Source of the DNA: CAZNFR01 sp964572225
Lineage (GTDB): Bacteria > Bacteroidota > Bacteroidia > Bacteroidales > GCA-2748055
Length of the DNA stretch: 32,152 nucleotides
Reading direction: 5' to 3'
Assembly (NCBI GenBank): GCA_964572225.1
Contig: CAZNFR010000035.1
Coordinates: 1 to 32,152 of the forward strand
The position numbers and the translations under genes were made by a program. Shown piece by piece: positions 1 through 6,473 of the stretch (positions are counted from its first letter, which is position 1; each line of letters opens with the position of its first letter). The notes below the pieces were generated by a model. That model made no database searches. It saw nothing but the letters and a program-made list of their open reading frames with translations, and was not told the origin of the DNA.

Positions 1-31
1 ATACTTATTTCATTGAAAATCAGAGTTTTAT

Positions 32-44
32 GTTAAAGTTTAAC
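32..44. promoter_or_regulatory. 13-bp perfect palindrome upstream of the arsR-like gene, candidate operator
   Basis: The sequence GTTAAA-G-TTTAAC is a perfect inverted repeat with a one-base centre, about 43 bp before the GTG start of the ArsR-like gene. ArsR-family dimers bind AT-rich imperfect palindromes over their own promoters, so this is a reasonable autoregulatory site. That assignment is inference; a short AT-rich palindrome can also arise by chance. Confidence 0.4.
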
Positions 45-86
45 GAACCATTGATCAGGAGATCGATATAATAAAAAAATAAAGGA

Positions 87-386
87 GTGAATATAACAGA
101 ATTAACACCTGAACAGCTTGATAAAGCTGCAAATATGCTGAAAGCGATAGCTCACCCCATGAGAATTGCTATCCTAAATTTTCTTGATGAGGGTAAGAAA
201 CTTACGGTTACAGAGATTCATGAATTATTGAATATTGAACAATCTACCACTTCTCATCACCTTGGGATCCTTAAAGATAAAGGAGTCCTGGCCTCACAAA
301 GAGAAGGGAAAAATACCTACTATTACATGAAGCATGATACCCTTAGTAGTATTGTTGATTGTATCAGTAAATGCGCCTGCACATAG
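87..386 (+). CDS. ArsR-family winged-helix transcriptional regulator
   Basis: This is a 99-residue DNA-binding repressor of the ArsR/SmtB type. Residues 15-80 form the winged helix: the LKAIAHPMRIAIL segment typical of the family's first helices, then TEIHELLNIEQSTTSHHLGI as the helix-turn-helix, and REGKNTYYY as the wing. The classical metal-binding CVC motif of the alpha-3 helix is absent. The only cysteines are at the extreme C-terminus (C92, C96, C98), where they could bind a metal or sense thiols. The start is GTG at 87: an in-frame stop lies at 72-74 and there is no ATG before codon 17. An AAAGGAG motif at 81-87 runs into this GTG, so it is too close to act as a normal ribosome site for it. 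The gene begins 86 bp into the window, so its upstream partner is not visible. Confidence 0.85.
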   Translation: MNITELTPEQLDKAANMLKAIAHPMRIAILNFLDEGKKLTVTEIHELLNIEQSTTSHHLGILKDKGVLASQREGKNTYYYMKHDTLSSIVDCISKCACT

Positions 387-412
387 TCTTTTCGACGAAG
401 ACTCAAATGTAT

Positions 413-468
413 GTTTAGGGGTTTAGGGGTTTAGAGGTTTAGGGGTTTAGAGGTTTAGGGGTTTAGAT
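413..468 (+). repeat. Telomere-like octamer array (GTTTAGGG/GTTTAGAG), 7 units
   Basis: Seven consecutive 8-bp units start 27 bp after the arsR-like stop codon: GTTTAGGG, GTTTAGGG, GTTTAGAG, GTTTAGGG, GTTTAGAG, GTTTAGGG, GTTTAGAT. The G/A alternation at position 7 gives a 16-bp higher-order period. Because 8 is not a multiple of 3, TAG on this strand and TAA on the other fall in every reading frame, so the array stops translation in all six frames. It holds four GGGG runs. A C-rich tract (CCCCCCATCCCC, 503-514) follows on the same strand. A second array of the same kind lies at 5954-6007. Confidence 0.95.
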
Positions 469-570
469 ACCTCCCAAAAATCACTCTCATTCTCACTCTG
501 CTCCCCCCATCCCCAGATCCCTGCATCTATGATGCCTCCTTAAAATCCCCAGGCCTTCCCCTTATTTTCT

Positions 571-578
571 TATCTTTA
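571..578 (+). promoter_or_regulatory. Probable Bacteroidota -7 element for queD-polA
   Basis: TATCTTTA matches the -7 consensus TAnnTTTG at 7 of 8 positions (the consensus has only six fixed bases) and lies 15 bp before the queD ATG. No convincing -33 TTG is seen at the right spacing. The 5' leader would be under 10 nt. Confidence 0.35.
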
Positions 579-593
579 CCCAAATTTTCAAGA

Positions 594-1043
594 ATGACAA
601 AAATCAGAGTAACTAAGGAATTCTCCTTTGAGATGGCACACGCTCTTTGGAATTATGATGGGGCCTGCAGAAATATTCACGGACATTCATACCATCTGTC
701 AGTAACCCTTTTAGGAGATACCCTTTACGACCCATCCAGTCCGAAGAATGGAATGGTAGTGGATTTTGGGGATATCAAGAAATGGGTTAAAAATGAAATC
801 GTGGATGAACTTGACCATTCCCTTTTGATTTCCCGGGAGGCTCTTGAGGACGGGATGCTCAAGGATCACCAAATGTTTGGAAAGGTTAAGATCCTGGATT
901 TTCAGCCTACCTGTGAGAATCTTTTGCCCTATATAGCCGCACAAATTCGCGCACTGCTTCCTCCAAACCTTAGCCTTTTTTCCCTTAAACTAAGGGAAAC
1001 CGATTCTTCCTATGCAGAATGGTATGCCTCTGATAATGAATAG
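594..1043 (+). CDS. queD: 6-carboxytetrahydropterin synthase (QueD/PTPS family)
   Basis: QueD converts 7,8-dihydroneopterin triphosphate to 6-carboxy-5,6,7,8-tetrahydropterin, an early cytoplasmic step on the path to 7-deazaguanine (queuosine). The 149-residue length fits the family. The zinc ligands H16, H29 and H31 are present, and C25 lies in the C-x3-HGH arrangement that marks carboxytetrahydropterin synthases within the PTPS fold. D74-H75 supply the catalytic pair, PTCEN carries E108, and the C-terminal RETDSSYAEW contains E135, which anchors the pterin. The ATG start sits directly before the conserved first strand. polA follows after only 8 bp, so the two genes are probably co-transcribed. 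No other queuosine genes are in the window. Confidence 0.9.
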   Translation: MTKIRVTKEFSFEMAHALWNYDGACRNIHGHSYHLSVTLLGDTLYDPSSPKNGMVVDFGDIKKWVKNEIVDELDHSLLISREALEDGMLKDHQMFGKVKILDFQPTCENLLPYIAAQIRALLPPNLSLFSLKLRETDSSYAEWYASDNE

Positions 1044-1051
1044 TTAAGATT

Positions 1052-3817
1052 ATGGATAATCAAAAGAAACTTTTCCTCCTCGATGCTTACGCTTTGATTT
1101 TTAGAGCATATTACGCATTTATTTCCAATCCTATTAAAAATACCAAAGGACAAAATACATCCACCATTTTTGGATTTATCAATACGCTTGATGAGATCCT
1201 GAGAAAAGAGGACCCTTCCCATATTGCCGTTGTTTTTGATCCGCCTACCCCTACATTCCGAAATGAACTTTTTCCCGATTACAAAGCCAACAGGGATGAA
1301 ACTCCTGAAGATATTCTGAGATCGGTACCCCTGATCAAGAAAATCCTGGATGCCTATAATATCCCGGTAGTTGAGGTTGCCGGATTTGAGGCAGACGATG
1401 TGATCGGTGCTATATCGGTAACTGCTGCATCAAAGGGATTTAAGGTCTATATGATGACCTCGGATAAGGATTATGCCCAGCTTGTAAACGAAAATGTATT
1501 CATGTTCAGACCCCGCAGATCTGACGGAGATGCGGAAATCCTTGGAGTAGAAGAAGTAAAAGAAAAATTCGGAGTGGAACATCCCTCACAGGTAGTTGAT
1601 ATCCTTGCACTTTGGGGAGACAGTTCCGATAATGTTCCCGGTGTACCCGGGATTGGGGAGAAAACCTCGAAAAAAATTATAAGCGAGTTTAAAAGTCTTG
1701 AAAATGTTTACGAAAACCTGGATAAGTTTAAAGGGAAACAGAAGGAGAATCTTGAGAATTTCAGGGACCAGGCATTTCTCTCCAAGAAACTGGTAACCAT
1801 CGTTTGTGATATTAAACCTGAATTTGATGTTCAAAACTTTCAAAGACAGGAAATTAATAAGGATGAGTTAAGTAAATTGTTTAAGGAACTTGAATTTAAA
1901 ACTCTACACGACCGCATACTCGGCAAATCGGAGGAGTCTTCACCCGATGGTCAGGGGAATCTGTTCTCAGGAGATAACCCATCGGATCCTACGACCGAAA
2001 ACTATTTTCAAACCCTTGATGAGGTAAATAATCAATATTCTGCGGTTAAGGACATGAATACCCTGGAGGAGATAATTTCCGGATTTAGGAATGCTGGTGC
2101 TTTTTGTTTTGATACCGAGACCACCGGACTGGATCCTCATTCCGGAAACCTGGTCGGGATCGCCTTGTCGAACGAAAAACACAAAGCCTGGTTCATCCCG
2201 GTAAAGGATAATCCGGATTTTAATAAGATGCTTGAAAAGCTGAAGCCAGTCTTTGAGGACAGGAATATCCTAAAGGTAGGACAAAATCTCAAATACGATA
2301 TCCGGGTACTCTGGAAGTACGGCTTATTCTGCAAAGGCAGGATCTTCGATACCATGGTTGCACATTATCTTCTGCAACCCGAGCAAAGGCATAACCTTAA
2401 CCTGCTCTCCGAATCCTATCTTCACTATTCCCCGGTTAAGATTGAAAGTCTGATAGGGAAGAAAGGCAGGGAGCAAAGAACCATGGATTCGGTTGAATTG
2501 GATAAACTGACCGACTATGCCTGCGAAGATGCTGACCTGACCTGGCAACTTTATGAAATCCTGAAAGAGGAACTTCAGAAGGAAAATTTGCTGGAGCTTG
2601 CCGAAAATGTTGAGTTTCCCCTTGTATTTGTGCTAGCACTAATGGAGCATGAAGGGGTAAAACTGGACAAGGAGAATCTACGGGATTATGAAGAAAAACT
2701 CAATGCAGAGCTTACCGAAATTGAAGAAAGAATCTATGAGCTTTCGGGAGAAAAATTCAATATTTCTTCTCCGCGGCAGCTTGGAGAAATTCTCTTTGAA
2801 AAATTAAAGATTGTAAGTGATGCAAAAAAAACTAAAACGAAACAGTATTCCACAAGTGAAGATGTTCTGATAAATTATACCGACAAGCATGAAATTGTCC
2901 CGGCTGTGCTCGATTACCGTTCCGTTAAGAAACTGCTTTCAACCTATGTTGAGGCATTGCCAAAGTTGATCAATGCTGAAACAGGAAGGATCCATACCTC
3001 TTTTAATCAGACCCTTGTAGCTACCGGGCGACTGAGTTCCAACAATCCCAACCTGCAAAATATCCCCATCCGGGAGGAAAGAGGAAGGGAAATCCGAAAA
3101 TCCTTCGTGCCCCGGAGCAGCGATCATTTGCTGCTGGCAGCCGACTATTCCCAGATTGAACTGAGGTTAATGGCACACCTCAGTAACGATGAAGCCATGA
3201 TCGATGCCTTCAGAAGAGAAGAAGATATTCATACCGCCACTGCCGCCAAAATATTTGGTAAGGATGAAAAGGACGTTACCCGGGCTATGCGAAGCAGTGC
3301 AAAAACTGCCAATTTTGGTATTATTTACGGGATTTCCGCTTTCGGACTCTCTCAAAGATTGAATATTTCGCGTACAGATGCCAAGGAAATTATCGATGGC
3401 TATTTTAAATCCTATCCTGCCGTAAAGGAGTATATGGATGAATCCATACGAAGGGCAAGAGAGGAAGGCTGTGTATATACCCTGCTGGGAAGACGTAGGT
3501 TCCTGCCCGATATAAATTCCCGCAATTCAGTGGTGAGGGGAGTGGCCGAAAGAAATGCGATCAACGCACCTATCCAGGGATCTGCCGCCGATATTATTAA
3601 AATCGCGATGGTCAGAATTCAGGAAAAACTCGATAAAGATCATTTTCGTTCCAGGATGGTCCTTCAGGTTCATGATGAATTGATTTTTGATACCCTATTG
3701 GAAGAGAAAGAAGCACTCAAACATCTGATTAAAGAAGAAATGGAAGGAGCTTTTACGCTTAAGGTACCCCTCATTGTAGAATTGGGTGAAGGAAATAACT
3801 GGCTGGAAGCACATTAA
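1052..3817 (+). CDS. polA: DNA polymerase I
   Basis: This 921-residue protein is a full-length family A DNA polymerase that fills gaps and removes RNA primers during replication and repair. The 5'-nuclease (FEN) domain occupies roughly residues 1-290. The 3'-5' exonuclease domain (about 330-520) is intact: DTET with D354 and E356 (Exo I), GQNLKYD (Exo II) and YACEDAD (Exo III), so proofreading should be active. The polymerase domain fills the C-terminal half, with motif A ADYSQIELR (D698), motif B around K751-Y759 (KTANFGIIYG) and motif C QVHDE (H874-D875-E876). All catalytic residues are visible. It begins 8 bp after queD in the same orientation. The pairing with queD looks like shared transcription only and implies no shared pathway. 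Confidence 0.98.
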   Translation: MDNQKKLFLLDAYALIFRAYYAFISNPIKNTKGQNTSTIFGFINTLDEILRKEDPSHIAVVFDPPTPTFRNELFPDYKANRDETPEDILRSVPLIKKILDAYNIPVVEVAGFEADDVIGAISVTAASKGFKVYMMTSDKDYAQLVNENVFMFRPRRSDGDAEILGVEEVKEKFGVEHPSQVVDILALWGDSSDNVPGVPGIGEKTSKKIISEFKSLENVYENLDKFKGKQKENLENFRDQAFLSKKLVTIVCDIKPEFDVQNFQRQEINKDELSKLFKELEFKTLHDRILGKSEESSPDGQGNLFSGDNPSDPTTENYFQTLDEVNNQYSAVKDMNTLEEIISGFRNAGAFCFDTETTGLDPHSGNLVGIALSNEKHKAWFIPVKDNPDFNKMLEKLKPVFEDRNILKVGQNLKYDIRVLWKYGLFCKGRIFDTMVAHYLLQPEQRHNLNLLSESYLHYSPVKIESLIGKKGREQRTMDSVELDKLTDYACEDADLTWQLYEILKEELQKENLLELAENVEFPLVFVLALMEHEGVKLDKENLRDYEEKLNAELTEIEERIYELSGEKFNISSPRQLGEILFEKLKIVSDAKKTKTKQYSTSEDVLINYTDKHEIVPAVLDYRSVKKLLSTYVEALPKLINAETGRIHTSFNQTLVATGRLSSNNPNLQNIPIREERGREIRKSFVPRSSDHLLLAADYSQIELRLMAHLSNDEAMIDAFRREEDIHTATAAKIFGKDEKDVTRAMRSSAKTANFGIIYGISAFGLSQRLNISRTDAKEIIDGYFKSYPAVKEYMDESIRRAREEGCVYTLLGRRRFLPDINSRNSVVRGVAERNAINAPIQGSAADIIKIAMVRIQEKLDKDHFRSRMVLQVHDELIFDTLLEEKEALKHLIKEEMEGAFTLKVPLIVELGEGNNWLEAH

Positions 3818-3875
3818 AATCAATATAGTCCAATCATTTTGAAACCGGATGCATGCTAATAAGGGTTAATTTTCT

Positions 3876-3883
3876 TACTTTTA
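3876..3883 (+). promoter_or_regulatory. Possible -7 element for the MoaD/ThiS-like gene
   Basis: TACTTTTA is a one-mismatch match to TAnnTTTG, 17 bp upstream of the ATG at 3901. No matching -33 TTG was found. Confidence 0.3.
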
Positions 3884-3900
3884 TGGGCAAATAACCAAAC

Positions 3901-4128
3901 ATGAAAATCAAACTTACGGGTATTGCAGCTCATCTCGCCGGTAGGAGTGAATTTGAAGTTAACGGGGTTTCCCGGATTGATAAATTGAATGATTTATTGA
4001 AATCAAATATCAAAGGCCTTGAGGATTACACTTTTATGTTTAGTATAAACAACAAATTAGCCAAGGGTAGAGATGTCTTCTCAGAGGAGGACCGGGTTCT
4101 TGTCTTTAATCCCTTCGCCGGAGGTTAA
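3901..4128 (+). CDS. MoaD/ThiS-like ubiquitin-fold sulfur carrier protein
   Basis: This 75-residue protein has the size of a MoaD/ThiS sulfur carrier and ends in the diagnostic Gly-Gly. The tail VLVFNPFAGG resembles the MoaD ending (FPPVAGG) more than that of ThiS. Such proteins are adenylated at the terminal glycine by an E1-like enzyme and then carry sulfur as a thiocarboxylate for molybdopterin, thiamine or tRNA thiolation. No molybdopterin or thiamine genes are adjacent, so the pathway is unknown. The only E1-like candidate in the window is at 14325-15086, 10 kb away. The last 48 bp overlap, on the opposite strand, the 3' end of the protease gene, so the GG tail is encoded inside the convergent overlap. 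Confidence 0.8.
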   Translation: MKIKLTGIAAHLAGRSEFEVNGVSRIDKLNDLLKSNIKGLEDYTFMFSINNKLAKGRDVFSEEDRVLVFNPFAGG

Positions 4129-5802
4129 TTTACTTTTTTTCTTACCGGGGTTAAGAACCGAATGGTACCTTTCTGTATCCTTTAGCAAGGAATCGGCTTT
4201 ATTAATTTCAATGTCTTCACTAACCGAGGTTGCAATTCTGCCTGACTGAAGAAAATACCTGCCTGCGATTTCTTCATTCAGCAACTGATTGATTTCGCTT
4301 TTAAATGCCATCAGGTCCTTTTCATTATCGTGTATTAACCGGGATTTTAAGGCTTCAAACTCGGCTTCAGCCAAACCATAATATTTCTCTCTTTTCGCAG
4401 TTGCCACAAGATCCTTAAGTTTATTTTCACTTTCGGTTTCATAGTCAAAATCCCTGGACGATACAAATATTATAAAATTCTTATACTCTTCATCCGTTAA
4501 TTTGAAAACCCGATTTTCAGGTTCCTCAGGTTGTTCGAGTAAGTATTGGGTTGCAAAATCGAAAATCAGGTTTTGAGTATAAAGTTCAATCACAACCTGA
4601 CTCAGATTTTCCTGATTGAGAACCATATCCGGGGTAATCCCTCCACCGTCAAAAACTTTGCGTCCGTTCCGGGTTTGAAATTCAGAGATCAGGGAATCCG
4701 GGATATTACCTACACTTCCGTCTTCATTTCTGTGAGCATAATCCACCGCCTGAATACACCGCCCACTGGGAATATAGTATTTGGCGGTTGTTACTTTAAG
4801 CTGGGTGTTATATTTAAGCTTTCGGGTGGTTTGTACCAATCCTTTACCAAAGGTTCTTTGCCCCACAACCACGGCCCGGTCAAGATCCTGAAAGGCACCT
4901 GCAACAATTTCCGATGCAGAGGCTGATCCGCGGTTAACGAGGACCACTAAGGGAATCTCTGTATCCAGACCTTCCTGTGTGGTGTAATAATCCTGATCCC
5001 AATCTTTAATTCTTCCCTTGGTACTGACAATGAGCTCCCCTTTATCCAGAAAAATATTGCAAACCCTGACCGCCTCGATAAGAAGTCCGCCGGGATTACT
5101 CCTCAGATCCAGGATAAGTTTATCCATTTCCTTTTCGTTCTTAAGCTTCCTGTATGCCTCTTCCACCTCCAGTCCGGCACCCAGTGTGAAATTGGAAAGC
5201 CGGATATAACCGCTCCCCCCGGGGGTAATTCCAGCGTAGCTTACATTTTTAATTTGTATCCTTTCCCTCTGAAGCTTTACCGTTTGCACTTCTTCCAGTC
5301 CCGGCTTGATTACCTCGAGTCTGACCTCGGTTCCGGGTTCACCTTTAAGTTTTTCGCTAACGGTTGAAAGATCTGCTCCCTTGGTCTTAAATCCATCCAC
5401 CGACAAAATAATGTCTCCGGGCCTCAATCCTGCCTTTGCTGCGGGCGATCCTTCGTAAGGATCGGCAATAATTACCTGACCATCCCTTTGCCGGATAAGG
5501 GAACCGATTCCTCCGTAATTCCCCGTAGTCATAAAATTGAAATCGTCCATATCCGATTCAGAGATGAAGGTGGTATAAGGATCCAGAGAATTTAGCATGG
5601 AATTAATACCTGTTTCCACCAATTCCATTGGCTCCGGATCGTCTACGTAAAAAAGATTCAGCTCTCTGAAAAGGGAATAAAAAATATCAAGGCTTTTAAC
5701 GATCTCGAAATGCTTATCATTCAACCTGGTAAATCCTGCACCTGCCAGGAATACTATCATTGTAAGGATAAGGATCCTACTTTTTCTGTTACTTTTTTTC
5801 AT
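4081..5802 (-). CDS. S41-family C-terminal processing peptidase (CtpA/Prc type) with PDZ domain
   Basis: This 573-residue protease is anchored at the inner membrane by an N-terminal hydrophobic segment (about residues 9-26) and acts in the periplasm on C-termini of substrate proteins. A PDZ domain spans roughly residues 95-170 (AGLRPGDIILSVDG is the carboxylate-binding/hinge part). The S41 core has the serine-lysine dyad: S295 in GSASASEI and K320 in TFGKG, with the family's 25-residue separation. A long charged C-terminal extension (about 420-573) follows, ending in a lysine-rich tail. The ATG at 5802 precedes a typical KKSNRKSR signal-anchor start. A perfect -7 element lies 41 bp upstream. 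The 3' end overlaps the MoaD-like gene by 48 bp tail to tail, with no terminator between them. Confidence 0.93.
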   Translation of the reverse strand: MKKSNRKSRILILTMIVFLAGAGFTRLNDKHFEIVKSLDIFYSLFRELNLFYVDDPEPMELVETGINSMLNSLDPYTTFISESDMDDFNFMTTGNYGGIGSLIRQRDGQVIIADPYEGSPAAKAGLRPGDIILSVDGFKTKGADLSTVSEKLKGEPGTEVRLEVIKPGLEEVQTVKLQRERIQIKNVSYAGITPGGSGYIRLSNFTLGAGLEVEEAYRKLKNEKEMDKLILDLRSNPGGLLIEAVRVCNIFLDKGELIVSTKGRIKDWDQDYYTTQEGLDTEIPLVVLVNRGSASASEIVAGAFQDLDRAVVVGQRTFGKGLVQTTRKLKYNTQLKVTTAKYYIPSGRCIQAVDYAHRNEDGSVGNIPDSLISEFQTRNGRKVFDGGGITPDMVLNQENLSQVVIELYTQNLIFDFATQYLLEQPEEPENRVFKLTDEEYKNFIIFVSSRDFDYETESENKLKDLVATAKREKYYGLAEAEFEALKSRLIHDNEKDLMAFKSEINQLLNEEIAGRYFLQSGRIATSVSEDIEINKADSLLKDTERYHSVLNPGKKKSKLTSGEGIKDKNPVLL

Positions 5803-5842
5803 GGAGATATAGATTATCTGATTTGCTTCTAATTGTAAACTG

Positions 5843-5850
5843 CAAAGTTA
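5843..5850 (-). promoter_or_regulatory. Perfect Bacteroidota -7 element for the S41 protease
   Basis: Read on the minus strand the site is TAACTTTG, an exact match to TAnnTTTG, 40 bp upstream of the protease ATG. No TTG is found 17-23 bp farther upstream, because that stretch is the C-rich tract of the octamer element. Confidence 0.5.
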
Positions 5851-5862
5851 GGAAAATATTTT

Positions 5863-5927
5863 GGGGAGAGGGGGGATGGAGGGGGGGATTAAGGGGGATG
5901 GAGGCAATGGGATCCGGGTATATGGGG
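5863..5927 (-). repeat. C-rich tract (G-rich on + strand) with 12-bp direct repeat
   Basis: On the plus strand this is an almost pure purine run. GGGGGATGGAGG occurs twice (5871-5882 and 5893-5904) and a GGGG run lies at 5924-5927. Read on the minus strand, which is the sense of the flanking genes, it is a C-rich tract (CCTCCATCCCCC). It lies downstream of the octamer array at 5954-6007, just as CCCCCCATCCCC at 503-514 lies downstream of the array at 413-468. Confidence 0.8.
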
Positions 5928-5953
5928 ATTTGAAGATTTAGGACGGATCATAG

Positions 5954-6007
5954 CTAAACCCCTAAACCCCTAAACCCTTCTAAACCCTTCTAAACCCTTC
6001 TAAACCC
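5954..6007 (-). repeat. Telomere-like octamer/decamer array, second copy
   Basis: On the plus strand there are three 8-bp units CTAAACCC (5954-5977), with TT inserted after the third, followed by two units spaced at 10 bp (CTAAACCCTT) and a final CTAAACCC at 6000-6007. On the minus strand this reads as runs of three or more G separated by 7, 7, 7, 4 and 4 bases, which fits the usual G-quadruplex pattern. The array begins inside the response-regulator gene: the codons GTT TAG, including its stop codon, are part of the first unit. It has the same orientation relative to the upstream gene as the array at 413-468. Confidence 0.95.
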
Positions 6008-6410
6008 CCTGCAACTGCAGGGCAATTGCGTTCAACAGAATATTCTTACGAATGGGTTTGGAAATATAATCATCACAGCCGGCTTCGAAGCATCTGGACT
6101 TGTCGTCGCCAAGGGTGTAGGCAGTTTGAGCGATTACCGGGAGATCGGGATGCATTTTTTTCAATTCCTGGGTGGCTTTTATGCCATCCATAATGGGCAT
6201 TTTAATATCCATCAAAACCAGGTCTACAGGTTTGCTGTCTTCGAGCATTTCAAGGACCTGTTTTCCGTTCCAGGCGTGAAGAACCTTTGCGCCTGTTGAG
6301 ATAAGTATGGTTTCGATGAAGAGAAAATTGATTTCTTCATCTTCTGCTACCAATATGTTTTTTCCAGTCCAGTCTATTGTTTCCGTCATAGCCCGCAGCA
6401 TTACATGCAT
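6000..6410 (-). CDS. Single-domain (CheY-like) response regulator
   Basis: The protein is a lone receiver domain of 136 residues with no output domain. It should take a phosphoryl group from a histidine kinase or phosphotransfer protein in the cytoplasm. The acidic pocket is D24-E25, the phospho-acceptor is D68 (LVLMDIKMP), the switch threonine is T96 and the conserved lysine is K118 (SKP). Three Met codons compete as starts (6410, 6401, 6389). The third, giving MTETIDWTGKNILVAEDE, fits receiver architecture best. The domain closely resembles the C-terminal receiver of the hybrid kinase at 15197-17815, sharing DLVLMDI, PDLPVI and AGCDDYISKPI. Its last codon and TAG stop come from the octamer array. 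No kinase gene is adjacent. Confidence 0.9.
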   Translation of the reverse strand: MHVMLRAMTETIDWTGKNILVAEDEEINFLFIETILISTGAKVLHAWNGKQVLEMLEDSKPVDLVLMDIKMPIMDGIKATQELKKMHPDLPVIAQTAYTLGDDKSRCFEAGCDDYISKPIRKNILLNAIALQLQGV

Positions 6411-6473
6411 TTGAAAAGGACTTTTTTATACGCTGCATTTTGAGATTGGTTTAGAAAAGTTATGATAAACAGG

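Noticed and set aside
67..72. TATAAT as a sigma-70 -10 box for the arsR-like gene
   Set aside because: Bacteroidota primary sigma uses TAnnTTTG rather than TATAAT, and the start would be within 15 bp of the GTG; AT-rich chance match.
413..468. Octamer array as a CRISPR array
   Set aside because: Units are 8 bp, directly adjacent, with no spacers; no cas genes are present.
4546..4926. 126-codon plus-strand ORF opposite the S41 protease
   Set aside because: Antisense to the catalytic domain of the protease, with no recognisable features.
5863..6007. Intrinsic terminator between response regulator and protease
   Set aside because: There are G- and C-runs that could pair, but no compact hairpin followed by a U-run; treated as part of the octamer element instead.
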